This document shows, piece after piece, positions 1 through 13,335 of a stretch of DNA of 64,000 nucleotides (position 1 is its first letter; every line of letters begins with the position of its first letter). Position numbers and translations under genes: made by a program. Below the pieces are notes generated by a model. It had not been told where the DNA came from, ran no database searches, and saw nothing but the letters and a program-made list of their open reading frames with translations. This DNA comes from Mangifera indica (taxonomy: Eukaryota; Streptophyta; Magnoliopsida; Sapindales; Anacardiaceae), in NCBI RefSeq assembly GCF_011075055.1, contig NC_058146.1, positions 4,836,001 to 4,900,000 on the forward strand, given 5' to 3'.

Positions 1-331
1 CTTTTTAGCCTAACAATTTAAACAATTTGGCAGGAAGACTAACAAAGATATTTAAAATGACAGTTGACAACCTTCAATAAACTCAAAATACAGATACATT
101 CAAGCAACAATGTATTTCATAAGTCTCAAAACTTGCAATTTATTAGAGTGTCGTCACCTTCAGTAAATCTAATCAAACCATAAATTACAAAGTATAAAAG
201 TCTTATGATTATTTATTTGAATTTAAAAAAAAAAAAAAAACCCACCCAGCAAGTAAGATTTGAAACTTCCACAATTTTTCATTTCTCTGTTTCTATAGAT
301 ACAAAATTTGATTTTCTACTAACATTTTTTT

Positions 332-599
332 CTATTTGGGTAATGCTTCTTCCTCATTATCATTGCCAGTGCTGAACTTTTTGCGGAATGAATCCTGCTT
401 CTGTAACCACATCATATGCCCCTGAAAAACAGGCTTAAAATATTAAAATTCACATTTTGAAAAGTTTGTGTTAGGGATTTTGTGATATGAAGAAAAGGGA
501 TACCTGGAGAGCGGCAGCCCAAGCAATGAGAAAAGAAGCGAACCAGAACTTCTTGTCTTTGAGGAGCTGTTTGGCATCAAAATTTCCCATCGAAACCAT
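332..599 (-). CDS. Small single-pass membrane protein, 61 aa, two exons
   Basis: Exons on the minus strand are 599-504 and 421-332. The donor (CAG/GTATCC) and the acceptor (TTTTTCAG/GGGC) are canonical and the phase is 0. The protein starts MVSMGNFDAKQLL. It has one hydrophobic stretch at about residues 18-32 (FWFASFLIAWAAALQ), then a basic/amphipathic GHMMWLQKQDSFRKKF segment, and ends in an acidic tail (NDNEEEALPK). I chose the Met at 599; the next in-frame Met at 590 is equally possible, and the frame also stays open upstream to 707. The overall form (short soluble head, one membrane span, charged tail) resembles small conserved plant membrane proteins, but I cannot name the family or give a function. 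The clean splice junction, which joins two reading frames into a sensible protein, argues that it is real. Confidence 0.7.
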
Positions 600-822
600 A
601 ATCCTAGATTTTGCGGTTCTTTGGGGTTTTTCATTTCCTTGCTGCAGTAAACCGAAAGGGGTTTCTAAGTTGGGTGATCGCATCCAGTCCAATCCGATCA
701 CATCCAATATTTAATCTTACACTCTTTTATATATTTGTCCTCTTGATTTACTGTTTATATCTAGAAATTAATCCTAGACACGACAAGTCATGCCAGTTTA
801 ACCCAGTATAAGGTGTTGCCAC

Positions 823-1300
823 GTCTCGAAATTAATTTATATTAAATTTATAAATATAAATATTAAAATTTATATAACATAAAACTAATTAATTTGTGTT
901 AAAATCTAATCTATACACTTATATATTACTCATTTTGCTCAAATTTATTAAATGTAACATTATTTTTTATTTAAGTCTCCACCAACACCTTCACTTAAAT
1001 ACAATCACTTAAATTATTAAACCTGTCTTTTGACTCAACCAATTTTTGATTGAATACGTTATCGCTTATATCTAAGAACACTTAAACTATTAAACCCGTT
1101 ATTTGACTCGTGCTTTAATATCATATCAAAAATATATATTAAACTTACAAGTATAAAAATTTAAACTTATATTATATAAAATCAATTAACTTATATTAAT
1201 ATCTAATTTACACATTTATATACCATTCATTTTACTTAAGTTTATTAGATATGAACTCCCTTTCTATCTTTTTTTTTTTTTTTTTATTGGGTCTCTAACA
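823..1300 (-). mobile_element. Degenerate TRIM retrotransposon (LTR-internal-LTR)
   Basis: Two related LTR-like segments (about 823-987 and 1124-1300) flank an internal stretch of about 136 bp. The whole aligns by eye with the younger TRIM array at 55222-56030: both contain, in the same order, the blocks tataccactcatttt, gtctcc.aaca, ttaaacctg and ctcgtgct. Differences are mostly C-to-T and G-to-A (the younger gataccatgtcgg reads aatatcatatcaa here), as expected for decay of a methylated element. There is no coding capacity. The element reads on the minus strand, judged by the position of the former primer-binding site next to the LTR at 1124. Confidence 0.6.
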
Positions 1301-2437
1301 ATTCAAATTGAGTATGAGTACTATATACATACACATTTTCACTCAAATGCAGAGGTTATTTTCTAATTTCATCGATATAAGCAAAATGTATAAGATTAAA
1401 CCTTCCTATTTAACTCGTTTCTGTCAATCGAGAGAGTTCATCTTTTGAGCTGCATACTGAAAGTTTCTCTGTTTCCCTGGAAAATAATTTCCTATTTGGT
1501 GCAGCAAGCAGCAAACAAGAATAATCCTCGGCAAACAGTTCTTATGACGCCTTCACATGAATCCACGAATTATCCTCCACACCTCCTTCGGCCTTACCAA
1601 AGCCATTTGTGCCACCACGTAGTTCTAAGAGGCCTTCTCCTTGATAAGGAGTAATAGGGGAAAACCTGTGTCGCCTATTACATATTCTCTTAATTCTGTT
1701 CCATCTGGAAGCCTTATTTTCTCTCCGTTTAGTCTCATTCCTTCTTCTGCAGGTTCAAAGAAGCCACATCCTGGCCAACTTACTCTTTAGCGATCCCAGA
1801 CATAAAACCTTAAGAGAAATCCTGTTAGGATGATGCCGAAAGCAAGAACCATCACAATATTTATTTACAAAGATTACAACAATCCTCCTAGTTCTTCTTC
1901 TTCTTCTTCTAAACTTCATCAGATGTAACAAAGGTAAAATTTTTACAGAAACACACATTCAACATCCAAGCTGCCGCTGCTGCAGAGTTACAAAATTTTG
2001 CTGTAAAATATACTGGGATAGAAACATGAGAAACTAAAACAAAAGCCCAAGAAACACAACTCAGTAGGTCTAGAATTAACCTCAACTCCTGACTAATAAA
2101 CAAATTAATATTACCATGGAGACAGCTCTCAACTCCAACCTAACAATGCTAGCCTCCATAAAGAATATGCACCTAACCCCAACCAAATTGCAAGCTAACT
2201 ATTCTAAGCACTATATTTTTAACATTTTAACTAGCCCTGCCACTGTTGTCTGGCGCTCCTGCTATATTGTCCACCAATCCTTCATCCTTCTATTTTGCCC
2301 TAGCTAATCGCAGAGTCTCCAACTGGAAGATATTCAAGAAAATATAGCTTGTGTTGACATTTGCAGCCATTTAAAGTGAGCAGAATGAGAAATATACAGA
2401 TCGACCACTTCTAAGTTACAATTAATCACAAATAAAA
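1301..2437. other. 3-prime flank / probable 3-prime UTR of the ABC transporter
   Basis: No convincing gene. The part nearest 2437 is probably the transporter's 3-prime UTR; a minus-strand AATAAA-type signal lies at 1860-1865. Short open frames on both strands here have no recognisable domain. Confidence 0.35.
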
Positions 2438-5400
2438 CTATATCAATCGATGTTGACGTAAACCCTTCCCAAAGTGAGGTTGCATCAAACGGACATACAA
2501 GCCATTTTTCGCTACCAAAGAATCATGGGTCCCTTCCTCCACAATTCGCCCTCCATTAAGAACTACTATGTTGTCAACATGCCTCATCATTGCAGCTCTA
2601 TGAGCTATCAGTATGGTTGTTTTGTTTCCCATTATCAGTGTATCTAGAGCCTCCTGCACTACTCGACTTGACTCAGACTCGATGGATGAACTAGCTTCAT
2701 CCAGCAACAAGATAGGTGCATTCTTCAGTACCACTCGGGCAATAGCAATTCTCTGTTTTTGTCCAGGGGTCAAGTCGACACCTCTCATCCCTACATGGGT
2801 GTCATAACCATGAGGCAAGCTGCTAATGAAATGGTGTGCATTGGCTATTCTTGCAGCCTCTTTCATCTCAGCTTCACTAGCATTGTGCCTTGCATATATA
2901 ATATTCTCCCTGATTGTTGTTGAGAAGATAATGGGCTCCTGCTGAACAAGACCTAAATGGTTTCTCAACCATCTTAAGTTATAAATTTTCAGATCTCGCC
3001 CATCTAATAGAACCTGACCAGCAACTGGATCATAATATCTCTCAATCAAAGATATTATAGTGCTTTTTCCAGACCCTGAAACTCCAACCATGGCTACAGT
3101 TTGTCCCCCATTAACTTTCAGACTGAAATTGCTCAATACCAACATTTCTGGGCGACTTGGATAACAGAAATCAACATTTTTCAACTCAATGCTTCCATAA
3201 ACATTAGGGGGCTTTAATGCTGAATTATCATCTGGATCAATCTTAGGCACTCGATCTATAATTTCAAAAACTGAAGTGAGAGATTTACGCCGTTTAAGTA
3301 TATATGGAGCCAATCCAAATGGTTCCACAAGGGCAAAAGTTGCGAAAGAGAAAACCATATACTCCTTAAGAGCTGTAGGCAAATCCATACGGCCGTCCTT
3401 AACTGAAATAGCAGTATACCAAAGGAGAAGAGCATTACATGCGAAAAGAAGAAACTGTGAAAAGCCAAATGCAAACCCAATGGCCATCCCATGAAAGAAA
3501 CTCTGTTTGAATATTTTCTTCAGCTGCAATCTATAGAGCTCCATTACTTTGTTTCCAGCACAAAATGCCACCACAGTGTAGATATTTCTAACTGCATCCT
3601 CAAGGACTAACGATGCCTTCCTGTGCATCTCCTGGATGCCCCTTGAAAATCCAGCTAGCCACAATTTCTGCAATTTAAGTTGGTAGTGACTCAGATTTTG
3701 GGGAAAAGGTATCAGATGTCATATTCCATAATCAATAAATAAAACTAAAAAACAGACCACTGTTGGAGTACAAAAATCTTTTTGTTTCTTTTTCTATTTA
3801 TTTTATTTCTTTTGAAATGGTTTCTTAGAAAACAAAATTTTGAAAGAAACAAAAGCTTAAGTACAAAAGAAGAAAGCAAAAGAGCCCAACTACTTACAAC
3901 TAGAAGGAACTTGAAATTTAAGAAATACATAAGACACCCTAAAATAATTTCTACAAGGATGTGTCAGAGACAATCACAAGAGTATTGATTTATAAATTGA
4001 TAACTTCGAAGAAATCAAATAGTGGCATAATTACACACAGCATCATATAAAGCAGGTAAAGACAATGCAAACCTGGGCAAAGGCAGACACAGTGAGTATT
4101 GGCAAAGTTGCTAATGCAACAAGTGCCAATCGCCATTGTAGCAACATCCCAATAAGTACAGCCACAATAACGGCAGCACTATCCTGTATAAATATGGAAA
4201 GGCGGTTGCTAAAAGCAGCTCGGACAAATGTAGCATCATTTGCCAAGCGCATGGACAGTGTGTCTGCACTATTATCCTCTTCATCAAACCATCCAACTTC
4301 ATTCCTCAGCATTGCTGCCATATAATTTAAAAGTATTAATAACATAGAGTTTGCATACAAAGAATTCTGGGGACATAAGAAAAATAAGAAGATATCCAAG
4401 TGTTTTTATACCTGAGAACATCATTCTCCTTACTCGTTCTGTCATTTTCTCCCCCATAATACCAAAGTAGAAGTGCTGCAAAAAGTTAGCAACAACTGTC
4501 ACTACACCCATGCAGGCAATTATCAAGCACCATTTGTCTACTTCCTGACGTAGCTGATGATGTTCATCATGTCTATAGTATGCTGTGACTATCAATGCAA
4601 TAACATAAGCAAGGATAGGATTGAAAGAACCAAAAATAGCAGCACCAATACTTCCTAACATAGCACAGAACCACTCAGCAAAACTCAGCCGTGCTAGTCT
4701 CCAACATGATGGTGCTCTCCGATGCCGTGTATCCTTTGCCTCTCTAATCTTCATTGGAAAGTCATCAGAGTGACTATGTGGTCGACTAAATGTCTGTGAA
4801 TGGGAACGCTCATTTTTAGGATCAGATGTCAAAAGGGGTGATACAGGGGATTCAGGGTCTGAACCATTTGATTTTTGTTGATTTGCAGACTGTACATCAA
4901 TCTTGGGTAATTTTGGTAATCTCATTTCAAAACTATCCTGCCTCTGGATTGATGGTTCCTTATCAGACGCATCCAAGGGCAGACCATTTTCCAGCATTTT
5001 CTCTGCTGGTGGGCTACATACTGTAGGGGATTCTAGCAAGTCAAAGGCACCATCTGTGGGCCTAAACATGCCAACTCTCTGAAGAGAAGGTGATTTCTGC
5101 ATTTTGGGGGATGATGGTTCTTGGAAGCTGTGACTTGCAGAAGAGTCTTTCTCAATTTGGAAAGTTCCAGTCTCCTTGTAGTTTCTAACTGGCATCCTGG
5201 ATAGAGAAACACAATCCATAGAAATGTTACATAGCAGAAATGTACCACTACATATTTAATTTGAAGAGGGATACACTTAAATAATGAAACAAGTATTCCG
5301 GAAACAACAATACACTACCAATATGATATTTCCCATCATAGTATGCATACCTCCTAGGAAGTTTTGCTGCTTCTTCACATTTGAGAAGCTCTGCATACAG

Positions 5401-8400
5401 GCCATCCAGGGTTAATAGTTCATCATGTGTACCCATTTCAACAAGTTGACCCTCTTCCATCACAGCTATGTAATCTGCATTTCTTATCAGACTAAGCCGT
5501 CGAGCAATTATTATGGATGAACGTCCCAACATAAGCAGATCCAGAGCCTCCTGAACGGCTCTTTCAGCTTCAAAATCAAGCCCACCAGTGACCTCATCAA
5601 GCAAAAGAATTGATGGGTTCAAAAGCACTGCTCTAGCTATAGAAAGTTTTATCTTCTGCTCCTCTGTCAAGGCGACACCAGCCCTACCCACCTGAAATGC
5701 ACATAAATTATTTTCCCAGAATAAGTGCCAATGAAATAAGAATTTATCTGATACAACTTTTAAAAGTTTTACCTGTGTCTCATATCCCTTCTCAAGTGAG
5801 CTGATAAATGTATGTGCATGTGCTATTTTAGCAGCCTCTTCAATCTGATCCAAAGCAGCATCTCGCCCATAAGCAATATTATCTTTGATACTCAAACTTA
5901 GCAAAGCAGGTTCCTGGGTGACTAGACCTATTTGGCTTCTCAGCCATTCCAGTTTCAAGTTCTTTATGTTCTCACCATCCAAAAGAACTTCTCCTGCACC
6001 ATTATTTTAAAAAAAAAAGAAGTGTTACCATCTACATGTAGACAATCACTAAGAGCTACTTTAAGTGAAATAGTGAGGCAACCCCTTTTGCGAAAACAGT
6101 ATTATGGGCCATATTACCTAATGTTGGATCATAAAACCGCTCCATGAGCGGGATAATACTGCTTTTCCCAGATCCATTTCTGCCAACAAGTGCTACTGCT
6201 TTTTTAGCAGGTACAGTGAGGTAAAATCCACTTAAGATAGGAATCTCAGGACGAGACAGGTAGCTGAAATATACATTCCTAAACTCTATATTTCCATGCA
6301 CTGATGGTAGGCAGTTTCCATCCTGGTTTGCAGTTGAGGATGATCTGCTTATCATCTCAAAAAGCCTATATGCAGCAATTCGCCCTTGGTCAAATGAATA
6401 GAAGTTTGTTGCCGCTTGATTCAGCCCACTATAAAAACCAGAAGAAACAATAAATAAGTACATTAGAAACAGAAGGCAAAAGGAAAAGTGAGAATAAGAT
6501 GCTTACAGGCCACTTAAAATTACAGCAAACAAAGCCGTTATAATTTCACCACCATGAGCTTTGTTATGTATAACTAGGAATCTTCCAACCCAAAGTTGTA
6601 AGGCACAAGAGCAGATAGCAAGACCATATGTAAATCCAAGTCCAAGTCCTTGCACAAGACTAATCAGTATACCATATCTCAAGGTAGCTTGTAATGAGGT
6701 TGCATAAGAATACTTGGCCAAAGTTTCATTCGTAAATGCATATAAGGTCCTAATATAAGAGACTGCCTGCATAATTTAACAAATTATTTTCACATTAGAA
6801 CATTTGTCAATAAACCTTCCACCTTAATGACAACCAAGCTTGATCAAAACCAATTTTTAAAAAAGGGTTTTGAAAGCCAGCTACAAGGTATTAAGTAATT
6901 GTACAATGGTAGGTATTTTATCATCATTTCTTCTTATGTGCAACAAGTGATGGCAAGTTAATATAGGCATTATTACTTATTTTCATTCTTTGCAATTTAG
7001 TGACTAGGTCCCTATATGCAGTGGCATCTATATCTACAAAAATCTATAAGTAAAGAACTAGTTTCATTAACCTATTTTATGTTACCACACTTCCAAACAA
7101 CAGATACGTTTACCAAACCCTTTAGAAAGATTGTTAAGTTGACCAGGGAGACATTATTAATCTTCAATTCAAGTAAATCACCAGTAACAACACCCCAAGT
7201 CAGTACATCTTATCTGATGAAAATGAAGCAAAATCTTCTATCAATCACAGAAATTGCAACATTAAAAAAAATACAAGATATATCCTCCTTTCTTGCTCCC
7301 TCTCTCCTTTTATTTTATTTCAAACCAATTAGATTAGCACGTTAAGTCATGCATCAACAAAGATTTTGAAAGGCCTACATATAATTATTGATGTAGAAAA
7401 AAGACACAAGATCTCAAAGGAACAAAGGTGTTGTAGATAAACTCTTAGTGAAGTAACTACACAGCACCACAAACTATAGAGTTCAAATTCTACAACTCTA
7501 AAAACACCCAAAAAAAAAAAAAAGTTTTTGCTACAAAGAGAAATCCTAGCCAAAATATCATCACTATAAATGGTAGACAAGAGTGAGAAGGAACAAGTGA
7601 GACCTGTTCAGCAATGCTAGCTGCTTCGGCATATGCATCTTGAATATTCTCAGCAAGCCTATGAAGAAATATATTTGATATCCCTCCTGCAGCAACAATA
7701 AATGGACCAGTGCCTAATGTTATGAGGGCAATCTGCCAACAGTTGACAAATCCAACAACAAGACCACTAATAAATGTTGCCATGTTATGAATATAATTTC
7801 CAACCTGCATCATCCAAGGCCAAGGGAAGTACCACCAGAGAATCAATTAAATATTATACCAGGTAAAACAAAGACATGAAAAGGCAAAGCTTTAAATCAA
7901 ACATACTTTTTCACTAAGAGCAGACTGAATAAGCAGCACATCACTCAACACTTGGCTCACAATATCCCCATTATTGCCATAAGTATCAAAAAAACTCATG
8001 TCCTGGTTAAGTAACACTTGAACATATTTTGACCTGATGACAGCAGTCTGCCGTTCTCCAGTCAAAATCCAGCATGAAACCTCTATTGCAAAGAAAAGTT
8101 AGCATCAAAGGCTGCCAAGAAGCATCATCCATGAGAGAAAAAAAAAAAACATATACACTGGCGGTTGATTCAGGTTTAATGTTAATATTTACCAATCCAA
8201 CCAGCAACAAAGACACCCACAGCTATATAAACAATGGTCAAAGCAAGCTGCAAGAATAAAAAAGTCACAGTTAAATAAGAGTTCATTCACATCTGAAACT
8301 TCCAGATCAGACAAAAGCTTGTTGACTATAGAAGAAAAAAAATCCAGAATGCTCTATCTTGAACAAGAGTTGCCTTCATGGGTTACGTATTCTCCCAACA

Positions 8401-10078
8401 ATAGTAATGGTACTTTAAAAATTACGATATAACAATATTTTCAAGCAGAAACTTCAGACTTAAGAACATCCATACTTAATGAACCAAAGCAGTTCTCACA
8501 GGCTACACATTTTCCCTCCACCCAAGAACACAATATACAGAAAAGCTTTTAGGCATATTTATTTGTGCTAACTTTGTTCTACTCCTACAAAGCAAAAAAA
8601 ATCTACATATCAGGTAGAATGCAGCTGCATATCCTCACTTTATGAGAAAGAGAGAGAAGGTAGAGAAGCAAGGTGAAGGAGGTGGAGCTCATCAACATGG
8701 TATCACCAGACAATCAAATTCCTACAGTGAAAATTCACTGGTGAGTTGATCTAAAATGGAAAAAATGCCAATTGTCATGTTCTTCTCGGTCCTCTTCAAG
8801 AAAAACCACACCAACTAAATTATAGATTTTCCTCCTAATATGTCAGATTTACCTCATGTTTTGTCTTATTGCAGTGAAAAAAGTAAAACCAACAAATGGC
8901 CTTCCTTTCTTAAATTTAATTAACAGGTATCAGATATCACACAACAGCTCATTACATATTCAGGGGTCTCTTCACAGCAAGTACTCACAAAATAGATATT
9001 ACAAGAATCTATGTCGGTGAATCAGAAATTCAAAGACCCCTGCTTTGTTACAACAGCTGTTTTGTTTTCAATCAACATTTTCTTATCACGGTGAGGAACA
9101 ACTAAAGCCATTATCATAACTCCCCTCCAATTTTGAGCATTGAACAATACAAGAACACATAGCAACCAACTAAGATTGTGTGAAGAAAAGGCATCACAAA
9201 AGCATATGCAGTTCCATATTACTCACAGTTCTATCAAAGCCCTAAATTAAAAATATGTAGATATCTTCCAAATGAAGTATAAATATTGTTATTACTGTGC
9301 TAAACTTTTCTTCCAAACAATGAATGTTAAAAATTAATGAAACAGTACTAAAATGTTATATAACAAAAAGGATCACAAAGTATGCAAGTTCTTCTGTGAT
9401 AAAACTCGTTACAAACTATGATATACAATCTTCCATTTATTAAATAATAGCTCAATCGTGTAACCGCTATCTTAAACCAAATAGAAATAAAACAAAATTA
9501 AAACAACGTATCCCTACAACCTAAAATTTTAAATCCTTTAATTTTCCTATGAATCTCCAAACATAAGAAAAATGCTGATTAAACATACTGGCTGAATCTC
9601 TTAATTAAGAAATTTACTTTAAATAAAAAATCTGAAATTCACCCGAACTCAACAAAACTAACTTGCTCAAACTACTCAGCAAGACCCTCACCTCTCTAAA
9701 CCTGTGGTACTGATCCTGAGTATTTGCAATCCTCAACACCTCGATAACTTTAGCGAAGTAATGCAAGTACACAACAAGAGCTGTTCCATGAGCCGCTGCC
9801 GCAAGTGAGCCAACGATCATCAGCGTCCAATCGAGCCGGTCAGCGCATGCAAATAACCCCGAGAATGGCACGGCTGCTGGCGGCGGCTCCATCTCTTCCA
9901 CATCCTCCATCTCCTCCGCTTCCTCCGCCTGAGCAGCAGCAGCCGCCGCGGCTGCCGCTTCCGCACTGGGGTCCAGGTACGGAGACGGTGACTCTGGAGG
10001 TTCAGACACCTCCGACACCGGCGTTAGGGGCTGTATATGCGGTGGGGACCACCCAAACAGCCCCCTCGATATCATCAT
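2438..10078 (-). CDS. ABCB20: ABC transporter B family, ABCB6/ABCB20-type (full-size P-glycoprotein), 11 exons
   Basis: Exons (minus strand): 10078-9692, 8247-8193, 8082-7907, 7804-7604, 6766-6507, 6428-6118, 5993-5773, 5691-5351, 5196-4412, 4314-4073, 3667-2438. They total 4209 bp (1402 aa); all junctions are GT-AG and in phase. Layout: N-terminal extension starting MMISRGLFGWSPPH with a poly-Ala/Glu stretch, TMD1, NBD1 with Walker A GRNGSGKS (about 442-449), a long Ser/Pro-rich linker (about 650-800), TMD2, and NBD2 with Walker A GVSGSGKST (about 1188-1196), signature LTPGQ, Walker B ILLLDE and H-loop AHR. It ends PHFGKGLRQHRLI. The start, linker and end are hallmarks of plant ABCB6/ABCB20, which Arabidopsis work links to plasma-membrane auxin export; the substrate here is by family only. 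NBD1 is noncanonical: LTEEQ replaces LSGGQ and IARR replaces the H-loop IAHR. ABCB6 and ABCB20 are close paralogues, so the symbol means the pair. Confidence 0.95.
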
Positions 10079-11129
10079 ATTGTCCGAAGTATCGAAACCC
10101 TAGCTGAAATCACCTTCGAATCCCTCTAAATTTAGCAGATCTAGTGAACTTAGGGGAAATTTATAACAACTAGCAACAAAACGGGATAATTAATTGTGCG
10201 CGTGTTTATGTTTCGTTTTTGCTCTGAGTGTTTTCTCAAAGTAAAAAACAAAAATGAGTTTGACAGGGGACTGAGTCAAAGATGAAGGCGATGAGATAGG
10301 AAGAGGGAAAGTGAAGCCACACCCAGTGACATGAAAAGAAAATATAAAACTGAAAACTCAAACTGTTATTATTTTTTTGATCCCTGTTTTTGTTGCTGTT
10401 ATCGTTAACGTGCTCTTGTTTTCATTTGTGTAGGTTTTTGTTTGCGTAACGGTCAATTGCCGGCGATGAGCATCGCCCAAAAGTAAATTAAATACCATTT
10501 TAAATTCTTTTTAAGATCCTAAAATATTCCTAATTTTTTATTGAAAGTGAAATTAAAGTTGTTCATTTATAGATTAAAAATAAAAAAAGGATGGCTGCTG
10601 ACTGGGAATATTAATTAAAGCAGGTTAATTTTTTCTATTGTCTCTATTTATAATAACTTTTTTTTTATTTTATATATATAATTTAAAATATCAAATCTCT
10701 AAAAGGATCATTAGATTTTTTATTCATCCAGTCAAAATTTATCTAATTAAGATATAAACTCACTTAATTTATACATAAAACTTATTTATTCACTCAATCA
10801 TGCACATTTAGTACTTGCCAACCTATCCAATTAAGCTGTCTACCATGGTCAGTTGACCAAACTATCCGGTTATGGTCGATCAACTAATTTATTCAACCAA
10901 TTCTAAATCTCATAATTTTTTTATTTTAAAAATAAAATCAAACTAAAAAATAGTTATATTATATAATAAAAAAACGACTATATATGTATAAAAAGTACAA
11001 AATATGAGTATTTTAAATTATGGTAAAATTTTAGAATAATTTCATTAATTATAAAAAAATTAATAAATTAAAGATATTTTAAACATTTTAAAAAATTTTA
11101 GAAAGTTAACATCTAAGTTAGATCTACGA

Positions 11130-11470
11130 GTTGATTAGAGCTGAATTTGAATTCAATTCAATTTATATGGTACCCAATTTGAGTTTATCAAGTTTGGCTC
11201 ATTTCAAAAGAATCGAGCTCAAATCAAACTTTTTGACTTATCTTATTACTAAAACGATATTGTTTTAATGTATATTACTCAAAATAATATCATTTTGTAT
11301 CAATTTTTTTAAATTTATGAGTTTAACAAGTATAACACTCTAAAGCTCGAGTGCTAAAATATTGAATTTTCAATATTGAGCTTAAGCTCACTTGTACTGA
11401 ATTTATTTCAAATTCGTTCAAACTTGATTAAACTCGATTTAGATTCAATCGTAATTAGATTTAAATGTTA
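11130..11470. repeat. Decayed GAGCTC/TTTGAATCGA-rich repeat
   Basis: Motifs such as gagctcaaatcaaac, aaaacgatattgtttt and aagctcgagtg recur here in the style of the copies at 41640-42370 and 59590-60300. The AAACGAT..GTTTT core also resembles the centre of the intact hAT-like element at 45129-45476, so this may be an old relative. Ends are not definable. Confidence 0.4.
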
Positions 11471-11539
11471 TTATCAGATTTTACCGGTCCTTTCAATTTT
11501 GGCTACACCTCAATGACCAAAGTTATGTACACACAAATT

Positions 11540-11750
11540 TAAGATATACTAATAATATATCATTATGTATACAATAAAATTATATGTATTTATTTTTTAT
11601 ATATAAATAAATACATATTTGGTATATATTATTAAATAATTAGATTATTTTAAATTAAAAATAAAATAATATTAAATTATATAATAATATATTATATATG
11701 TATATATTTATATATTAAAAAATAAATATACCTCTTGAATAAAAAAGAAC
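11540..11750. repeat. AT-rich dispersed repeat (MITE-like)
   Basis: It shares the core ttttaaattaaaaataaaat and flanking TATA-rich arms with segments near 23590-23730, 31830-31990, 36510-36660 and 52790-52930. It looks like a small non-coding dispersed element; termini are obscured by low complexity. Confidence 0.45.
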
Positions 11751-12017
11751 TTAAAATATTTATTTTACAGAGAATAGTAAAAGTGCTCTTCCAGAAGAAC
11801 TCTGTGAAATGTTTAACTCAACAAACGCGCCACAGTTATTCAATATGTAGGGGAAAGGATCGAAAACGGCTCTGAAAGGAAGGGAGAAATGACGAAAGAG
11901 GGTTAGGAAGGGCCTGTGGGAGGTGACACGCGGAACATTTTCACAGCATCTGGGTTAGGGTGAGAAAGTGTAATTTATGTATTTAATGGGTGGGAAAATG
12001 TTCATTACTCTAAACAA

Positions 12018-12032
12018 GGGGGGGGGGGGGGG
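12018..12032 (+). repeat. Poly-G run (15 G)
   Basis: A homopolymer of 15 G followed by cgcggg. The length may be unreliable in the assembly. Confidence 0.8.
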
Positions 12033-13243
12033 CGCGGGTAGGTTGTGGCAGGCACACATCATTGAGTGTGGGTGAGCCTTTCTGGGTGATGCCAGTGCAT
12101 TTGATCTGTTCCCCCTTTCTTAAGGCCGTGTTTGGTGATTCTCATTTTTTTCGCCCTTTTCCTGTTTATTATCTACATATATTTAAAAGTGCTTTTTTTT
12201 TTCTTTTTAATTTCGCAAAAAGTGTTTTTTCCTGGGCATTATTGAAGGTTGACGTAAACAACCATAGACAATGAAACATCCATAGGTAATGTATCAGCAA
12301 TTTCTGTGAATAATAACTAAGAGGACATCAAAATCAAATATTTTATCAAAAAGCAAAAATATTTTGACTTGAAAGAACTCTCTTCTCATCTACTTAATGA
12401 GCAATTTGACGTTTAATCCAATCTTCTTCGGCCAACAAGATGAAATGAAGGGATCTAATCAGGGGCCGGGTCGGGTCAGAAAAGAACCCCAGAAAAAGGG
12501 AAAATAATGAATTAAAGAGTGCAGATGAGATGAGATCACACACATGGTGGGAGCAGTTATCTTTTTTTATTATTATTATTATTTTTTATTCACTTTTTAT
12601 TAATTGGGTTCACCCCGTATTTGTTTGACCCTATCCAAATTTACTTTAAATTTTTTTAATATTATATCAATTTTATTACTATTTATGATTTTTTATTTAT
12701 TTATTTAGAGACACGTGGTGGGATTAATCTTGAGTCAACAATGTCAAATTGATTTGAACTAGTCATCTTCAGAGTGATGGGTTTGAAGTAGATGTATTTT
12801 TATCAAATTTAAATAATATATGAAAAAAAAAACCTTGGAATTGAATAAAAATTGACGACACAAAAGTAATTAAAATAATGCTGTTTAAGAGGTTGTATTT
12901 TATTCTAGTCAACATTGTAGGATTATGTAGAAATAGTCATACATCTTATCCTCTTTAACCTTTCAACACTGACAAAATCTTAACATACTTTGCTCAACTC
13001 TCATTTCCAATTTAAATTGTCACTCAAAACATGAAATTAAAGATAGGATAATACTTATCCTTATAATTATATATTATTATTTCGGTATAAAATTATACCA
13101 ATTATATAACTTGGACTGGAGTAACTTTATTTTCTGTGGGTCCATTAGCGGAGGAACAATTTGTGTCAGTGAATACTGAATGGTGATATGAAACGGAGCG
13201 TATTTGGTAACGGATAAGCAGAGCCAACAAGATCAAAAGAACA

Positions 13244-13250
13244 GATAAGG
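13244..13250 (+). promoter_or_regulatory. Possible I-box (GATAAGG) upstream of PsbP-like gene
   Basis: GATAAGG lies about 85 bp before the start codon, with a second GGATAAG near 13212 and a CCAAT at about 13281. I-boxes are common in light-regulated photosynthetic promoters; that this one functions is inference. Confidence 0.3.
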
Positions 13251-13335
13251 TCCCCTCTCCACTACATACACAAGATCAACAACCAATAGCCACACTCTTC
13301 GGCTCTTGTTTCAAGTTTCTTAAGTGGCTACTAAA

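Larger units (their letters stand above)
10079..13335. other. Divergent intergenic region between ABCB and PsbP-like genes
   Basis: Holds both promoters. No gene found. It contains AT-rich repeats and a decayed GAGCTCGA-type repeat (listed separately), a run of TTA triplets near 12570, and short frames without recognisable domains. Confidence 0.6.

Noticed and set aside
1445..1654. Plus-strand 69-codon frame near the 3-prime end of the transporter
   Set aside because: Low-complexity flank, no recognisable domain, no paralogue in the window.
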